Assembly: GCF_937863155.1 (NCBI RefSeq)
Contig: NZ_CALMFB010000070.1
Location: forward strand, 62,001-126,000
DNA length: 64,000 bases
DNA from: an uncultured Brevundimonas sp.
GTDB lineage: Bacteria > Pseudomonadota > Alphaproteobacteria > Caulobacterales > Caulobacteraceae
Direction: 5' to 3'
Shown here: positions 34,803 through 44,517 of the stretch, one piece after another
Position numbering within the stretch: position 1 is the first letter of the stretch
How the letters are laid out: each line of letters opens with the position of its first letter
Notes under the pieces: generated by a model
What the model was told of the DNA's origin: nothing
Databases searched by the model: none
What the model saw: only the letters and a program-made list of their open reading frames with translations
Made by a program: the position numbers and the translations under genes

Positions 34803-36634
34803 TGGCCAGCGCCGCGCCCGACACCCTGCGCTTCATCACCTGCGGCTCGGTGGATGACGGCAAGTCCACCCTGATCGGCCGGCTGCTGTTCGAGGCCGGG
34901 GCCGTGCCCGACGACCAGCTGGCGGCGCTGGCGGTCGGGCCGCATGGGCCGGACTATTCGCTTCTGGTCGACGGCCTGCTGGCGGAACGCGAACAGGGCA
35001 TCACCATCGACGTGGCCTATCGCTATTTCGCCACCGGACGGCGCAAATTCATCGTCGCCGACACGCCGGGGCATGAGCAGTACACCCGCAACATGGTCAC
35101 CGCCGCATCCGGCGCCGATGCGGCCGTGGTGCTGGTGGACGCCGCCAAGGGGGTGCTGGTCCAGACGCGCCGTCACGCCTTCCTGTGCGCCCTTCTGGGC
35201 ATTCGCACCGCCGTCCTGGCCGTAACCAAGATGGACAGCGTCGGCTGGGACCGCGCCGCCTTCGACGCCATCGTGGCCGAGTTTTCGAGTTTCGCGGAAC
35301 GGATCGGCCTGACCGCCGTCCTGCCGATCCCCATCAGCGGGCGCGACGGCGACAATGTCGCCACGCCCAGCCCGCGCACGCCCTGGTTCGACGGCGCGCC
35401 CCTGTTGCAGACGCTGGAATCCCTGTCGCCGCCGCGCGAAGGCGCCGATGCGGCCTTCCGCCTGCCGGTGCAGCTGGTCCAGCGGACGGAAGGCGGCCGC
35501 GCCTATCTGGGCCGGATCGCTCAGGGCGCCGTGTCCGTGGGGGACCGATTGCGGGTCGAGCCGTCGGGTCGTCAGGCGTCGGTGCGGGCGCTGACCGTTT
35601 CGGGCCAGACGGTCCGGACGGCGACCGATCGCGCCTCGGTCGCCGTGATCCTGGACGCCGACGTCGATGTGGCGCGCGGCGATGTTCTGGCCGCCGCCGC
35701 CCGCCCGCTGGAAAGCGCCGACCAGTTCGAGGCGACCCTGGTCTGGATGGCCGAGGCGCCGATGCTGCCGGGCCGGGTCTATGACATCCAGATCGGAACC
35801 GCCTCATGCGGGGGCCAGGTCAGCGACATCCGCCACCGCATCGACGTCAACAGTCTGGAGCCACTGGCCGCGCGCACCCTGGGGCTGAACGAGATCGGCG
35901 TCTGCCACATCGCCCTGTCGCGTGACGTCGCCTTCGCCCCCTATGAGCAGAGCCGCGAACTGGGCGGCTTCATCGTCATCGACCGCGAGAGCAAGGCCAC
36001 CGTGGGCGCCGGCATGATCCGGTTCGCCCTGCGCCGCGCGCACAACATCCATCGCCAGCCGGTGCTGGTGGACCGCGCCCACCGTGCCGCCGCCAAGGGT
36101 CAGAAGCCGGCCGTGGTGTGGATGACCGGCCTGTCGGGCGCGGGCAAATCGACCATCGCCAATCTGGTCGAGGCGCGGCTGACCGCCGAGGGGCGCCATG
36201 CCGTGCTGATCGACGGCGACAATCTGCGCCACGGGCTGAACCGCGACCTGGGCTTCACCGCCGCCGACCGGGTCGAGAATGTGCGCCGGGCCGCCGAGGT
36301 GGCGCGGATGATGGCCGACGCGGGCCTGATCGTGCTGGTGTCGCTGATCTCGCCTTTCGCGGCCGAACGGCGGATGGCGCGCGAGATGATGGGCGAGGGC
36401 GAGTTCTTCGAAGTCTTCGTCGATGCGCCGCTGGGCGTCGTGGAGGCGCGCGACGTCAAGGGCCTGTACGCCAAGGCGCGGGCGGGCGAGCTTAAGAATT
36501 TCACCGGCATCGACAGCCCCTATGAGGCGCCAGAAACGCCCGAGGCCCGGCTGGACGCCGCCGCGACGACGCCCGAGGCGGCCGCCGATCAGGTCATCGC
36601 CATGCTGCGCGCGGCGGGCCGCCTGGACGCCTGA
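34802..36634 (+). CDS. cysNC: bifunctional sulfate adenylyltransferase GTPase / APS kinase (CysN-CysC)
   Basis: A 610-residue fusion like NodQ. Residues 1-430 are CysN: CGSVDDGKSTLIGRLL, REQGITIDVAYRYF, DTPGHEQYTRNM and TKMD for GTP. From about 437 comes APS kinase: WMTGLSGAGKSTIANLVE (Walker A near 443-451), DGDNLRHGLNRDLGF, and KGLYAKARAGELKNFTGIDSPYE-like signature. The pair CysD/CysNC activates sulfate to PAPS, the donor for sulfate assimilation and for sulfotransferases, one of which lies at 59849-60541. No reductase genes (cysH/cysI) adjoin, so a biosynthetic-PAPS role is attractive. Confidence 0.96.
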   Translation: MASAAPDTLRFITCGSVDDGKSTLIGRLLFEAGAVPDDQLAALAVGPHGPDYSLLVDGLLAEREQGITIDVAYRYFATGRRKFIVADTPGHEQYTRNMVTAASGADAAVVLVDAAKGVLVQTRRHAFLCALLGIRTAVLAVTKMDSVGWDRAAFDAIVAEFSSFAERIGLTAVLPIPISGRDGDNVATPSPRTPWFDGAPLLQTLESLSPPREGADAAFRLPVQLVQRTEGGRAYLGRIAQGAVSVGDRLRVEPSGRQASVRALTVSGQTVRTATDRASVAVILDADVDVARGDVLAAAARPLESADQFEATLVWMAEAPMLPGRVYDIQIGTASCGGQVSDIRHRIDVNSLEPLAARTLGLNEIGVCHIALSRDVAFAPYEQSRELGGFIVIDRESKATVGAGMIRFALRRAHNIHRQPVLVDRAHRAAAKGQKPAVVWMTGLSGAGKSTIANLVEARLTAEGRHAVLIDGDNLRHGLNRDLGFTAADRVENVRRAAEVARMMADAGLIVLVSLISPFAAERRMAREMMGEGEFFEVFVDAPLGVVEARDVKGLYAKARAGELKNFTGIDSPYEAPETPEARLDAAATTPEAAADQVIAMLRAAGRLDA

Positions 36635-36792
36635 GGCCGCCAGGGGTTTTCCGTCGAGAGACCATCAGGCCCGATGCACCACGGGTCGGCGGACCCTGGG
36701 CCGAACCGCTGTCCGTCTCTTTCTCTGCGGACCATCGCGCAAAGAAAATGGGCTGTGTCGCCATTGAGTGTTGGGGGTCTGTTCCCGCATTT

Positions 36793-36925
36793 CCGCTCAT
36801 CCCCGCGAAAGCGGGGATCCAGGTCTTTGAGCGATGCGGCGCTGCCGGTGATCCGCCATCGTCAGCCCTGAAACGCCGGTATCTCGAGAGCAGGACTGGG
36901 TCCCCGCTTTCGCGGGGATGAGCGG
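36793..36925. repeat. intergenic repeat with 25-bp perfect terminal inverted repeats
   Basis: The arms 36793-36817 and 36901-36925 are exact reverse complements and each contains its own hairpin (CCCCGCGAAAGCGGGG). The middle 83 bases are unrelated to the genes. This resembles short GC-rich repeats scattered in caulobacterial and sphingomonad genomes. The family was not checked by search. It sits in the 442-base gap between cysNC and the OmpA gene. The first 150 bases of that gap hold nothing I can name. Confidence 0.75.
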
Positions 36926-36973
36926 TGATTGTTGAGCGGCGTGCACGCGCCCACACGCGACAGGAACACAGCA

Positions 36974-37007
36974 AAGAAAAACCGCCGCCCCGTGAGGAGC
37001 GGCGGTT
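36974..37007 (-). terminator. intrinsic terminator of OmpA/porin gene
   Basis: On the minus strand AACCGCCGC pairs with GCGGCGGTT (36999-37007 with 36980-36988), followed by TTTTCTT. It lies about 70 bases past the stop of the minus-strand OmpA gene. Confidence 0.85.
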
Positions 37008-37076
37008 TCAGAAGTCGTCATCGACGCTTCGAAGGTCCAGATCGGGAGCCGGCGGACCGGCTCCCTCTCGTGGATC

Positions 37077-38231
<1,155 letters not shown>

Positions 38232-38465
38232 GGGTATGAGCCCTCCGCAGCCATAATTATTCTATGCGGCGGTTTCGCCGCCTGCAGAGGTCAATAACAG
38301 CGTTGCCACGGCAGGTCGAGCAGCAAACTTGGCCACAATGGGCCGATAAGTTGGAAGCGTGGCGTTGAAGCTACACGATAAAAGCCCGTCACGGCGGCTT
38401 CGGCGGCCAAATCGTGTCCTCAACGGGGCGTTGAGCCGGATGGGCGGGACAGATAGGGTTCGGAC

Positions 38466-39560
38466 ATGAACGCCCCCCCGGCCGGTTTGCCCGAAGCCTG
38501 TGAAGTCATCGCCGAGGCCGGCGTCAACCACAACGGCCGCGAGGATCTGGCGCTGGCGCTGATCCGGGCGGCGGCCCACGCTGGCGCGGATTGCGTTAAA
38601 TTCCAGACCTTTGACCCCGACGATCTGGTCACGACGTCGGCCCCGACCGCGGCGTACCAGGCCCGTGCGGGCGCCGGATCGGCCCAGAAGACCATGCTGG
38701 AGGCCCTGGTCCTGCCGTCGCCGGCGCTGAAGCGCGCGGCGCGCGCGGCCGAGGACGCCGCGATCACCTTTTTGTCAACGCCGTTCGACATCGGCTCCGC
38801 CCGGCTTCTGGTCGACGATCTGGGGATGAAGCGGATCAAGGTGGGGTCGGGCGAGCTGACCAACCTGCCCTTCCTGCTGGATCTGGCCCGCCTGGGGCGG
38901 CCGATTCTGCTGTCCACGGGCATGGCGACGCTGGAGGAGGTGCGCCGGGCGCTGGGGGTCGTGGTCTTCGCCCGGCTGGCGGGTGCGCAGGAGACGCCGT
39001 CGCTGGCGGCGTTCGAGGCGGCCCTGACGGCGCCCGAGGCGAAGGCGGTGCTGGACGAAACCGTGGTCATGCAGTGCACGACGCAATATCCGGCGCCGCA
39101 CGATCAGGCGAACCTGCGGGTGCTGGACGCCTATGCGGCCCTTGGGGTCCGGCCGGGTTACTCCGATCACACCCTGGGCCTGGATGTCGCCCTGGCCGCC
39201 GTGGCGCGCGGGGCGGTGGTGATCGAGAAACACCTGACCCTGTCGCGCGCGATGCAGGGGCCGGATCACGCGGCGTCTCTGGAGCCGGACGAGATGGCCG
39301 AACTGGTGCGCGGCGTGCGGCGGGTGACCCAGGCCCTGGGTTCGGCGCACAAGACGCCCCAGCCGGCCGAGATCGCCAATATGGCCGTGGCGCGCCGGGT
39401 TCTGGTGGCCGCCCGGCCGATCCAGGCCGGAGAGGCCTTCACGCCCGACAATCTGACGGCGCGGCGGGCGGGCGAAGGGCTGGCGCCGGGGCTGTACTGG
39501 TCGCTGCTGGGCCAGGCGGCGGCGCACGACTTCGCGGCGGACGAGGTGATCCAGCCATGA
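38466..39560 (+). CDS. neuB: NeuB-type nonulosonic acid synthase (legionaminic/sialic)
   Basis: A 364-residue synthase that condenses an N-acylated aminohexose with phosphoenolpyruvate. Visible are EAGVNHNGREDLALALI, CVKFQTF, FLSTPFDI, KVGSGELTNLPFLL, QCTTQYPAP, GYSDHTLGLD and EKHLTLSRAMQGPDHAASLEP, with the SAF antifreeze-like domain (VAARPIQAGEAFTPDNLTAR) at the C-terminus. The surrounding LegB, PtmE, NeuC and NeuA genes favour legionaminic acid. The stop overlaps the neuC start (ATGA). Confidence 0.93.
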   Translation: MNAPPAGLPEACEVIAEAGVNHNGREDLALALIRAAAHAGADCVKFQTFDPDDLVTTSAPTAAYQARAGAGSAQKTMLEALVLPSPALKRAARAAEDAAITFLSTPFDIGSARLLVDDLGMKRIKVGSGELTNLPFLLDLARLGRPILLSTGMATLEEVRRALGVVVFARLAGAQETPSLAAFEAALTAPEAKAVLDETVVMQCTTQYPAPHDQANLRVLDAYAALGVRPGYSDHTLGLDVALAAVARGAVVIEKHLTLSRAMQGPDHAASLEPDEMAELVRGVRRVTQALGSAHKTPQPAEIANMAVARRVLVAARPIQAGEAFTPDNLTARRAGEGLAPGLYWSLLGQAAAHDFAADEVIQP

Positions 39561-40717
39561 GGCGGATCGGCGTCTTCACCGCCACCCGGGCCGAGTTCGG
39601 CCTGCTGCGCCCGGTGATCGCGGCGCTGGAGGCCTCGGCGACATTGACGCCCCGCGTGATCGTTTCGGGCGCGCACCTGTCGGACCGGCACGGCCTGACG
39701 GTGCGCGAGATCGAGGCCGAGGGGGTGGCCGTGGCGGCCCGGGTTCCCGTTCCCCTGGCCGGGGATGCGCCGGTTCAGATCGCCGCCGACATGGCCGCGA
39801 CCCTGGACGGCTGTGCGCGGGCATACGCCGAACTGGAACTGGACGCCGTGCTGATGCTGGGCGACCGGACCGAACTGCTGGCGGCGGCGGCGGCGGCGGT
39901 CCCCCTGGCCCTGCCGATCCTGCACCTGGAAGGCGGGCATCTGACCCACGGCGCGGTCGATGATTCCATAAGGCATGCGGTCAGCAAGCTGGCGGCCCTG
40001 CATTTCACCGCCGCCAAGCCGTATCGCGCCCGGCTGATCCAGATGGGCGAGGCGCCTGAGCGGGTGTTCACCGTCGGATCGACGGCGGCGGACAATCTGC
40101 GCACCTTCGGACGGTGGACACGGACCGAGGTGGAGGCCGAGACGGGCCTGGACCTGTCGCCGGGCTTTATCCTGGCCACCTTCCACCCCGAAACCTTGGG
40201 GGCGATGACGCCCGCCGAACAGATCGACGCCTTTCTGAACGGCCTGGAGGCGGGGCGCGCGGGGCGCAAGGTGCTGATCACCCTGCCCAACACCGATGCG
40301 GGATCGCAGGCTATCCGTGAACGGATCGAGGTTTGGGCGGCGGCGAACGCCGGCTGGGCCGTGGCGCGCGCCTCGCTGGGCGCGCGGCTGTATCTGGGGG
40401 CGCTGACGGCCTGTGATGCGGTGGCGGGAAATTCGTCCAGCGGGGTGATCGAGGCGCCGATCGCGGGCGCTCCCGCCGTCAATGTGGGCCAGCGCCAGGC
40501 CGGACGGCTGCGGCCGCTCGGCGTGATTGATGCCCCCCTGGACGCCCCGACCATAGCGGCGGCGCTGAGACAGGCTCTGGACCCCGCTTTCCGCGCCCCG
40601 GCGGCCAAGGCCCCGCCCCCGTTCGGAGACGGCCACGCCGCCCAGCGGATCGTGCAGGTGCTGGAGACGACGGATTTCGCCGGACTGGCGCGCAAGCCGT
40701 TCGTGGATCGAGTCTGA
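39557..40717 (+). CDS. neuC: NeuC/LegG-type hydrolysing UDP-sugar 2-epimerase
   Basis: A 386-residue WecB/NeuC-fold enzyme: GVFTATRAEFGLLRPVI, MLGDRTELLA, LEGGHLTHGAVDDSIRHAVSKLA, FTVGSTAADNLR, TFHPETLG, and NSSSGVIEAPI in the UDP-binding region. It removes UDP while inverting C2 of a GlcNAc-type sugar, giving the acyl-mannosamine analogue for NeuB. The coupling to neuB through ATGA is direct evidence of a shared pathway. In the legionaminic route this corresponds to LegG. Ends 17 bases before the convergent cytidylyltransferase. Confidence 0.92.
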   Translation: MRRIGVFTATRAEFGLLRPVIAALEASATLTPRVIVSGAHLSDRHGLTVREIEAEGVAVAARVPVPLAGDAPVQIAADMAATLDGCARAYAELELDAVLMLGDRTELLAAAAAAVPLALPILHLEGGHLTHGAVDDSIRHAVSKLAALHFTAAKPYRARLIQMGEAPERVFTVGSTAADNLRTFGRWTRTEVEAETGLDLSPGFILATFHPETLGAMTPAEQIDAFLNGLEAGRAGRKVLITLPNTDAGSQAIRERIEVWAAANAGWAVARASLGARLYLGALTACDAVAGNSSSGVIEAPIAGAPAVNVGQRQAGRLRPLGVIDAPLDAPTIAAALRQALDPAFRAPAAKAPPPFGDGHAAQRIVQVLETTDFAGLARKPFVDRV

Positions 40718-40733
40718 AAGAACCGCGCGCGGA

Positions 40734-41399
40734 TCAGCCGCGCATCACGGCCTCGGCCGCCGCGAACTCGGCCGCCGTGTCGATGTCCCAGCCGCGTTCG
40801 GCCGGCATGATCCAGGCCAGGGCGCCGGGGACATCGAACCGGCGATCCGCCAACAGACGATCCGGCCGCCCGACATAGATGGCGCCGTTGATGACCCTCA
40901 GATCGTCCAGATCGCCGGCCGGGCCGATGACGCCGTCCGTCACGCGGCGATGGAAGGCGGCGGGCTTTGGCGGCGGCGAGACCCCGACCACGGCGGGCGC
41001 CGACCGGGCGTGGCACAGGGCGACCGCCCCCTGGACATCCGCCGCCGTCCGTAGCGGCGAGGTGGGCTGAAGCAGGACCAGATAGTCCCAGTGGCCGCCC
41101 ACAATCCCCAGGGCCAGAACTTCCAGGGCATGGGCGATGGCGTCAAACACGCTGGCGTCCGCGCCCGCCAGATCGGCCGGTCGGTCGATCACCGTCGCCC
41201 CGCGCGCGGCGGCCAGGGCGGCGACGGCCGGATCGTCGGTGGTCACGGCCACAGCGTCGATCGCAGGCGCGCCCAGGGCGGCGTCCAGCGTCCAGTCGAT
41301 CAGCGGACGCCCGTTGAAGGGGCGCAGGTTCTTGCCCGGCAGCCGCTGCGACCCGGCCCGCGCCGGGATCAGGGCCAGAACGCGCGCGCCGTCGATCAT
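40734..41399 (-). CDS. neuA: acylneuraminate (legionaminate) cytidylyltransferase
   Basis: A 221-residue CMP-nonulosonate synthetase. ALIPARAGSQRLPGKNLRPF is the nucleotide-binding motif, LLQPTSPLRTAADV supplies the base-binding segment, and YVGRPDRLLADR precedes the D-I-D segment. It activates the nonulosonic acid as CMP-sugar (LegF function). It is the only gene of the cluster on the minus strand, with its start divergent from legB (75-base gap) and its end facing neuC. Confidence 0.93.
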   Translation of the reverse strand: MIDGARVLALIPARAGSQRLPGKNLRPFNGRPLIDWTLDAALGAPAIDAVAVTTDDPAVAALAAARGATVIDRPADLAGADASVFDAIAHALEVLALGIVGGHWDYLVLLQPTSPLRTAADVQGAVALCHARSAPAVVGVSPPPKPAAFHRRVTDGVIGPAGDLDDLRVINGAIYVGRPDRLLADRRFDVPGALAWIMPAERGWDIDTAAEFAAAEAVMRG

Positions 41400-41473
41400 G
41401 CCGTCTTCCTTATCCCCGCGCGCGGCGGCTGATAGACTCGATTCGGTTCAGAGAATCAGGGGACGGCCCGCAG

Positions 41474-42472
41474 ATGGCAAGGAACGGCGCGGAGCTGAGG
41501 GGGCGCAAGGTGCTGGTCACCGGCGCCGGCGGCTTCATCGGCAGCCGGGTCTGCGAACGCCTGATTGAGGCCGGGGCCGATGTGCGGGCCCTGGTGCGCT
41601 ACACCTCCGACGGCGAGGCGGGCTGGCTGGACCGGTCGCCGATCCGGGCCGAGATCGAGGTGGCGCGCGGCGACCTGGCCGACCGCGACAGCGTGGCCGA
41701 CGCCATGAAGGGGCGCCAGATCGTGCTGCACCTGGGGGCGCTGATCGCCATCCCCTATTCCTATCTGGCGCCCGAAAGCTATGTGCGGACCAACATCCTG
41801 GGCACGCTGAACGTGCTGCAATGCGCGCGCGAACAGGGGATCGACCGCCTGGTCCACACCTCGACCAGCGAGGTTTACGGCAGCGCCCAGACCGTTCCGA
41901 TGACCGAGGATCACCCCCTGGTGGGCCAGTCGCCCTATTCGGCGTCCAAGATCGCGGCGGACAAGCTGGCCGAAAGCTATCACCGGTCGTTCGGCACGCC
42001 CGTGGTGACCCTGCGTCCCTTCAACACCTTCGGCCCCCGCCAGAGCGCGCGGGCGGTGATCCCGGCCCTGGCGGTGCAGGCCCTGGCCGGTCAGGTGGTG
42101 CGGATGGGCGACCCGCGGCCGACGCGGGACTTCGTCTTCGTGGACGACACGGCCGACGCCTTCGTGCGGGCGGCGACGGCGCCGGGGATCGAGGGAATGA
42201 CCCTGCATTTCGGCGGCGGCCGCGAGATCGCGGTCGGCGACCTGCCGCGCATGATCGGCGAGGCGGCGGGGATCGACGTCACGGTCGAGCATGACCCCCA
42301 GCGCATGCGCCCGGCCGCCAGCGAGGTGGAGCGGCTGATCGCCGACGCGTCGAGGGCGCGCGATCTGCTGGGCTGGACCCCGCGCGTCTCGGTCGAGGCG
42401 GGGCTGGCCCAGGTGGTCGACTTCATCCGCGAGAACCCGCACCTGTACCGCCCCCGGGAATACGCCGTGTGA
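41474..42472 (+). CDS. legB: LegB-like NAD-dependent 4,6-dehydratase
   Basis: A 332-residue extended SDR. VLVTGAGGFIGSRVCERLIE binds NAD. The catalytic TSTSEVYGSAQ and YSASKIAADKLAES hold Thr, Tyr and Lys. RPFNTFGPRQSARAVIP and RDFVFVDDTADAFV are typical of nucleotide-sugar dehydratases including LegB, which removes water from an NDP-GlcNAc-type sugar as the first step to legionaminic acid. The ptmE GTG overlaps its last codon and stop (GTGA at 42469-42472). The final residues YRPREYAV match the C-terminus of this branch. Confidence 0.88.
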   Translation: MARNGAELRGRKVLVTGAGGFIGSRVCERLIEAGADVRALVRYTSDGEAGWLDRSPIRAEIEVARGDLADRDSVADAMKGRQIVLHLGALIAIPYSYLAPESYVRTNILGTLNVLQCAREQGIDRLVHTSTSEVYGSAQTVPMTEDHPLVGQSPYSASKIAADKLAESYHRSFGTPVVTLRPFNTFGPRQSARAVIPALAVQALAGQVVRMGDPRPTRDFVFVDDTADAFVRAATAPGIEGMTLHFGGGREIAVGDLPRMIGEAAGIDVTVEHDPQRMRPAASEVERLIADASRARDLLGWTPRVSVEAGLAQVVDFIRENPHLYRPREYAV

Positions 42473-43524
42473 CCCGGCCGGGCGACATCGCCGGCAATCT
42501 GGTCGGACCCGAAACGCCGTTGCTGGAGGCCATCGGGCGGATGGATGCGGCGCGGCGCAAGATCCTACTGGTGGTCGATGCGGATCGGCGGCTGCTGGGC
42601 GCGGTGACCGATGGCGACATCCGCCGCGGCCTGATGCGGCGCCTGGCCATGGAGGCGCCGGTCCGCGAGGTGATGAACCCCGATCCGGTGTCGCTGAAGA
42701 CCGGGGCGTCCGACCGCACGGCGCTGCGGCGGCTGCAGGAACGGGGCGTGACCCTGGCGCCGGTCGTGGACGCCAAGGGGCGGGTGACGGGGCTGTATCC
42801 CGACGCCATCGCCCCGGCCCAGGCGCGCGACAATCTGGTGGTCATCATGGCCGGCGGGCGCGGGGCGCGGCTGGCCCCCCTGACCCAGACCTGTCCCAAG
42901 CCGATGCTGAAGGTGGCCGGGCGGCCGCTGCTGCAGACCATCATCGAACGGTTGCAGGCCCAGGGGTTCGGGCGGTTCCGCCTGGCCGTCAACTATCTGG
43001 CCGAGATGATCGAGGACCATTTCGGCGACGGATCGGCCATGGGCGCCGAGATCCGTTACCTGCGCGAGGATCATCCGCGCGGCACGGCCGGGGCGCTGTC
43101 GCTGCTGGACGAGCCGGTCGATGGGCCGATGCTGGTGATGAATGGCGACGTGCTGACCCGCGTCGGGTTTGGCGATCTGATCGACTTCCATACCGACCTT
43201 CAGGCCCAGGCCAGCCTGTGCGTGCGCGAGCATTCGTTCCAGTCACCGCACGGAGTGGCCGAGACGGACGGGCCGCGCCTGGTCTCCTTGCGCGAAAAGC
43301 CCACCTTCCGCTGGCAGGCCAATGCCGGGATCTATTGCCTGGACCCCGGCGTGCTGGGGCGGATACCGGCCGAGGGGGTCTATGACATGCCCGATCTTCT
43401 GGGCGCCCTGGCGGCCGAGGGGCGCACGGTCGGGGCCTTTCCCATCCACGAATACTGGCTGGACATCGGGCGGCCGCCGGACTTCGAGACGGCCCAGGCG
43501 GATTTCCGCGCCCTGTTCGACTGA
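42469..43524 (+). CDS. ptmE: CBS-domain nucleotidyltransferase (PtmE-like glucosamine-1-phosphate guanylyltransferase)
   Basis: A 351-residue fusion. Residues 8-115 are a pair of CBS domains (VTDGDIRRGLMRRL, ERGVTLAPVVDAKGRVTG), followed by an NTP-transferase domain beginning VVIMAGGRGARLAPLT (128-139) with PKPMLKVAGRPLL and the NGDVLTRVGF metal site. PtmE activates glucosamine-1-phosphate with GTP to feed the GDP-based legionaminic pathway. The CBS pair may sense adenosine nucleotides. Translation is coupled to legB by a GTGA overlap. Aminotransferase LegC and acetyltransferase LegH are not adjacent. Confidence 0.87.
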   Translation: MTRPGDIAGNLVGPETPLLEAIGRMDAARRKILLVVDADRRLLGAVTDGDIRRGLMRRLAMEAPVREVMNPDPVSLKTGASDRTALRRLQERGVTLAPVVDAKGRVTGLYPDAIAPAQARDNLVVIMAGGRGARLAPLTQTCPKPMLKVAGRPLLQTIIERLQAQGFGRFRLAVNYLAEMIEDHFGDGSAMGAEIRYLREDHPRGTAGALSLLDEPVDGPMLVMNGDVLTRVGFGDLIDFHTDLQAQASLCVREHSFQSPHGVAETDGPRLVSLREKPTFRWQANAGIYCLDPGVLGRIPAEGVYDMPDLLGALAAEGRTVGAFPIHEYWLDIGRPPDFETAQADFRALFD

Positions 43525-43671
43525 CCCAGCCGCCGTCAGGCCGCTTGCAACTGTGCGGCGGGCGGCTATGGTCGCGCCGACGGCCGGTCCTGGCTGCCGG
43601 GGTCCGTCGCGGCCCCCTGACGGGCCGGGCCGGTTTGTCTTCACGCCGTGCTGGGGCGCCGGTCCAACCCT

Positions 43672-44463
43672 ATGAACGCCATCCGATCCAGCGCCTCCTA
43701 TTTCGCCCGCCAGCTGCGGGTGATCGGCGCCCTGATGATGCGCGAGCTGACCACGCGCTTCGGGCGCGAGGGTCTGGGCTTCGCCTGGCTGGTGGGCGAG
43801 CCGCTGATCTTCTGTTTCGGCGTCATCATCCTGTGGAGCTTCTCCAAGCCCGCCTATGAGCACGGGGTGCGCATCGCGCCGTTCGTGATGACCGGCTACA
43901 TGGCCCTGCTGCTGCTGCGCCACCAGATCGGGCTGAGCCAGGGCGCGCTTCAGGCCAATGTCGGCCTGTTGCACCACAAGCAGATCGCCATCCTGCACCT
44001 GTATCTGGCGCGCAATCTGCTGGAGGTGGCGGGCACCACGGTGGCCTTCATGGTCGTCTATGCGGCGCTGATCGCCCTGGGCCAGGTCGGCCTGCCGCAC
44101 GATCCGCTGCTGCTGTATTCCGGCTGGTTCATCCTGGCGTGGATGGGGATGGGGTTCGCCCTGATCATGGCCGGCCTGGCCATGCGGTTCGAGTTCATGG
44201 AACGGGTGGTGGGGCTGCTGTCCTATCTGCTGATCCCGATCTCGGGCGCCTTCTTCATGGTCAGCTGGCTGCCACCGGCCTATCGCGAGACCTTCCTGCT
44301 GGTGCCCTTCCCCCACGCCATCGAGATGATCCGCGCCGGGGTGTTCGGCGAGTTCACCGCCACCTATTACGACCCCCCTTACGCTCTGGTCTGGGCCGCG
44401 ATATTCAACATTGTCGGCATGGCCCTGATTTATGGCGCGCGGGACCGCATCAATGTGGAATAA
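43672..44463 (+). CDS. kpsM: capsule export ABC permease (KpsM)
   Basis: A 263-residue ABC-2-type permease with about six membrane segments (LIFCFGVIILWSFS, FVMTGYMALLLL, VAGTTVAFMVVYAALIALG, GLLSYLLIPISGAFF). MRELTTRFGREGLGFAWLVGEPL at the N-terminus is a KpsM/BexB signature. It exports group-2-type capsular polysaccharide across the inner membrane together with KpsT and KpsE. The ATG at 43672 is preferred over an upstream in-frame GTG at 43648. TTGCAA (43545) and TATGGT (43567) with a 16-base spacer are a possible promoter. Confidence 0.9.
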   Translation: MNAIRSSASYFARQLRVIGALMMRELTTRFGREGLGFAWLVGEPLIFCFGVIILWSFSKPAYEHGVRIAPFVMTGYMALLLLRHQIGLSQGALQANVGLLHHKQIAILHLYLARNLLEVAGTTVAFMVVYAALIALGQVGLPHDPLLLYSGWFILAWMGMGFALIMAGLAMRFEFMERVVGLLSYLLIPISGAFFMVSWLPPAYRETFLLVPFPHAIEMIRAGVFGEFTATYYDPPYALVWAAIFNIVGMALIYGARDRINVE

Positions 44464-44517
44464 GCCTGTTCGCTCTCATCCCTTCGCGCCGGCCCCCGCG
44501 CTGACGACGGAACCGAA

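Noticed and set aside
38266-38281. Hairpin GCGGCG-GTTT-CGCCGC in the leader of the polyproline OmpA gene
   Set aside because: Only six base pairs and isolated from the start codon by about 35 bases; not enough to claim a regulatory element.
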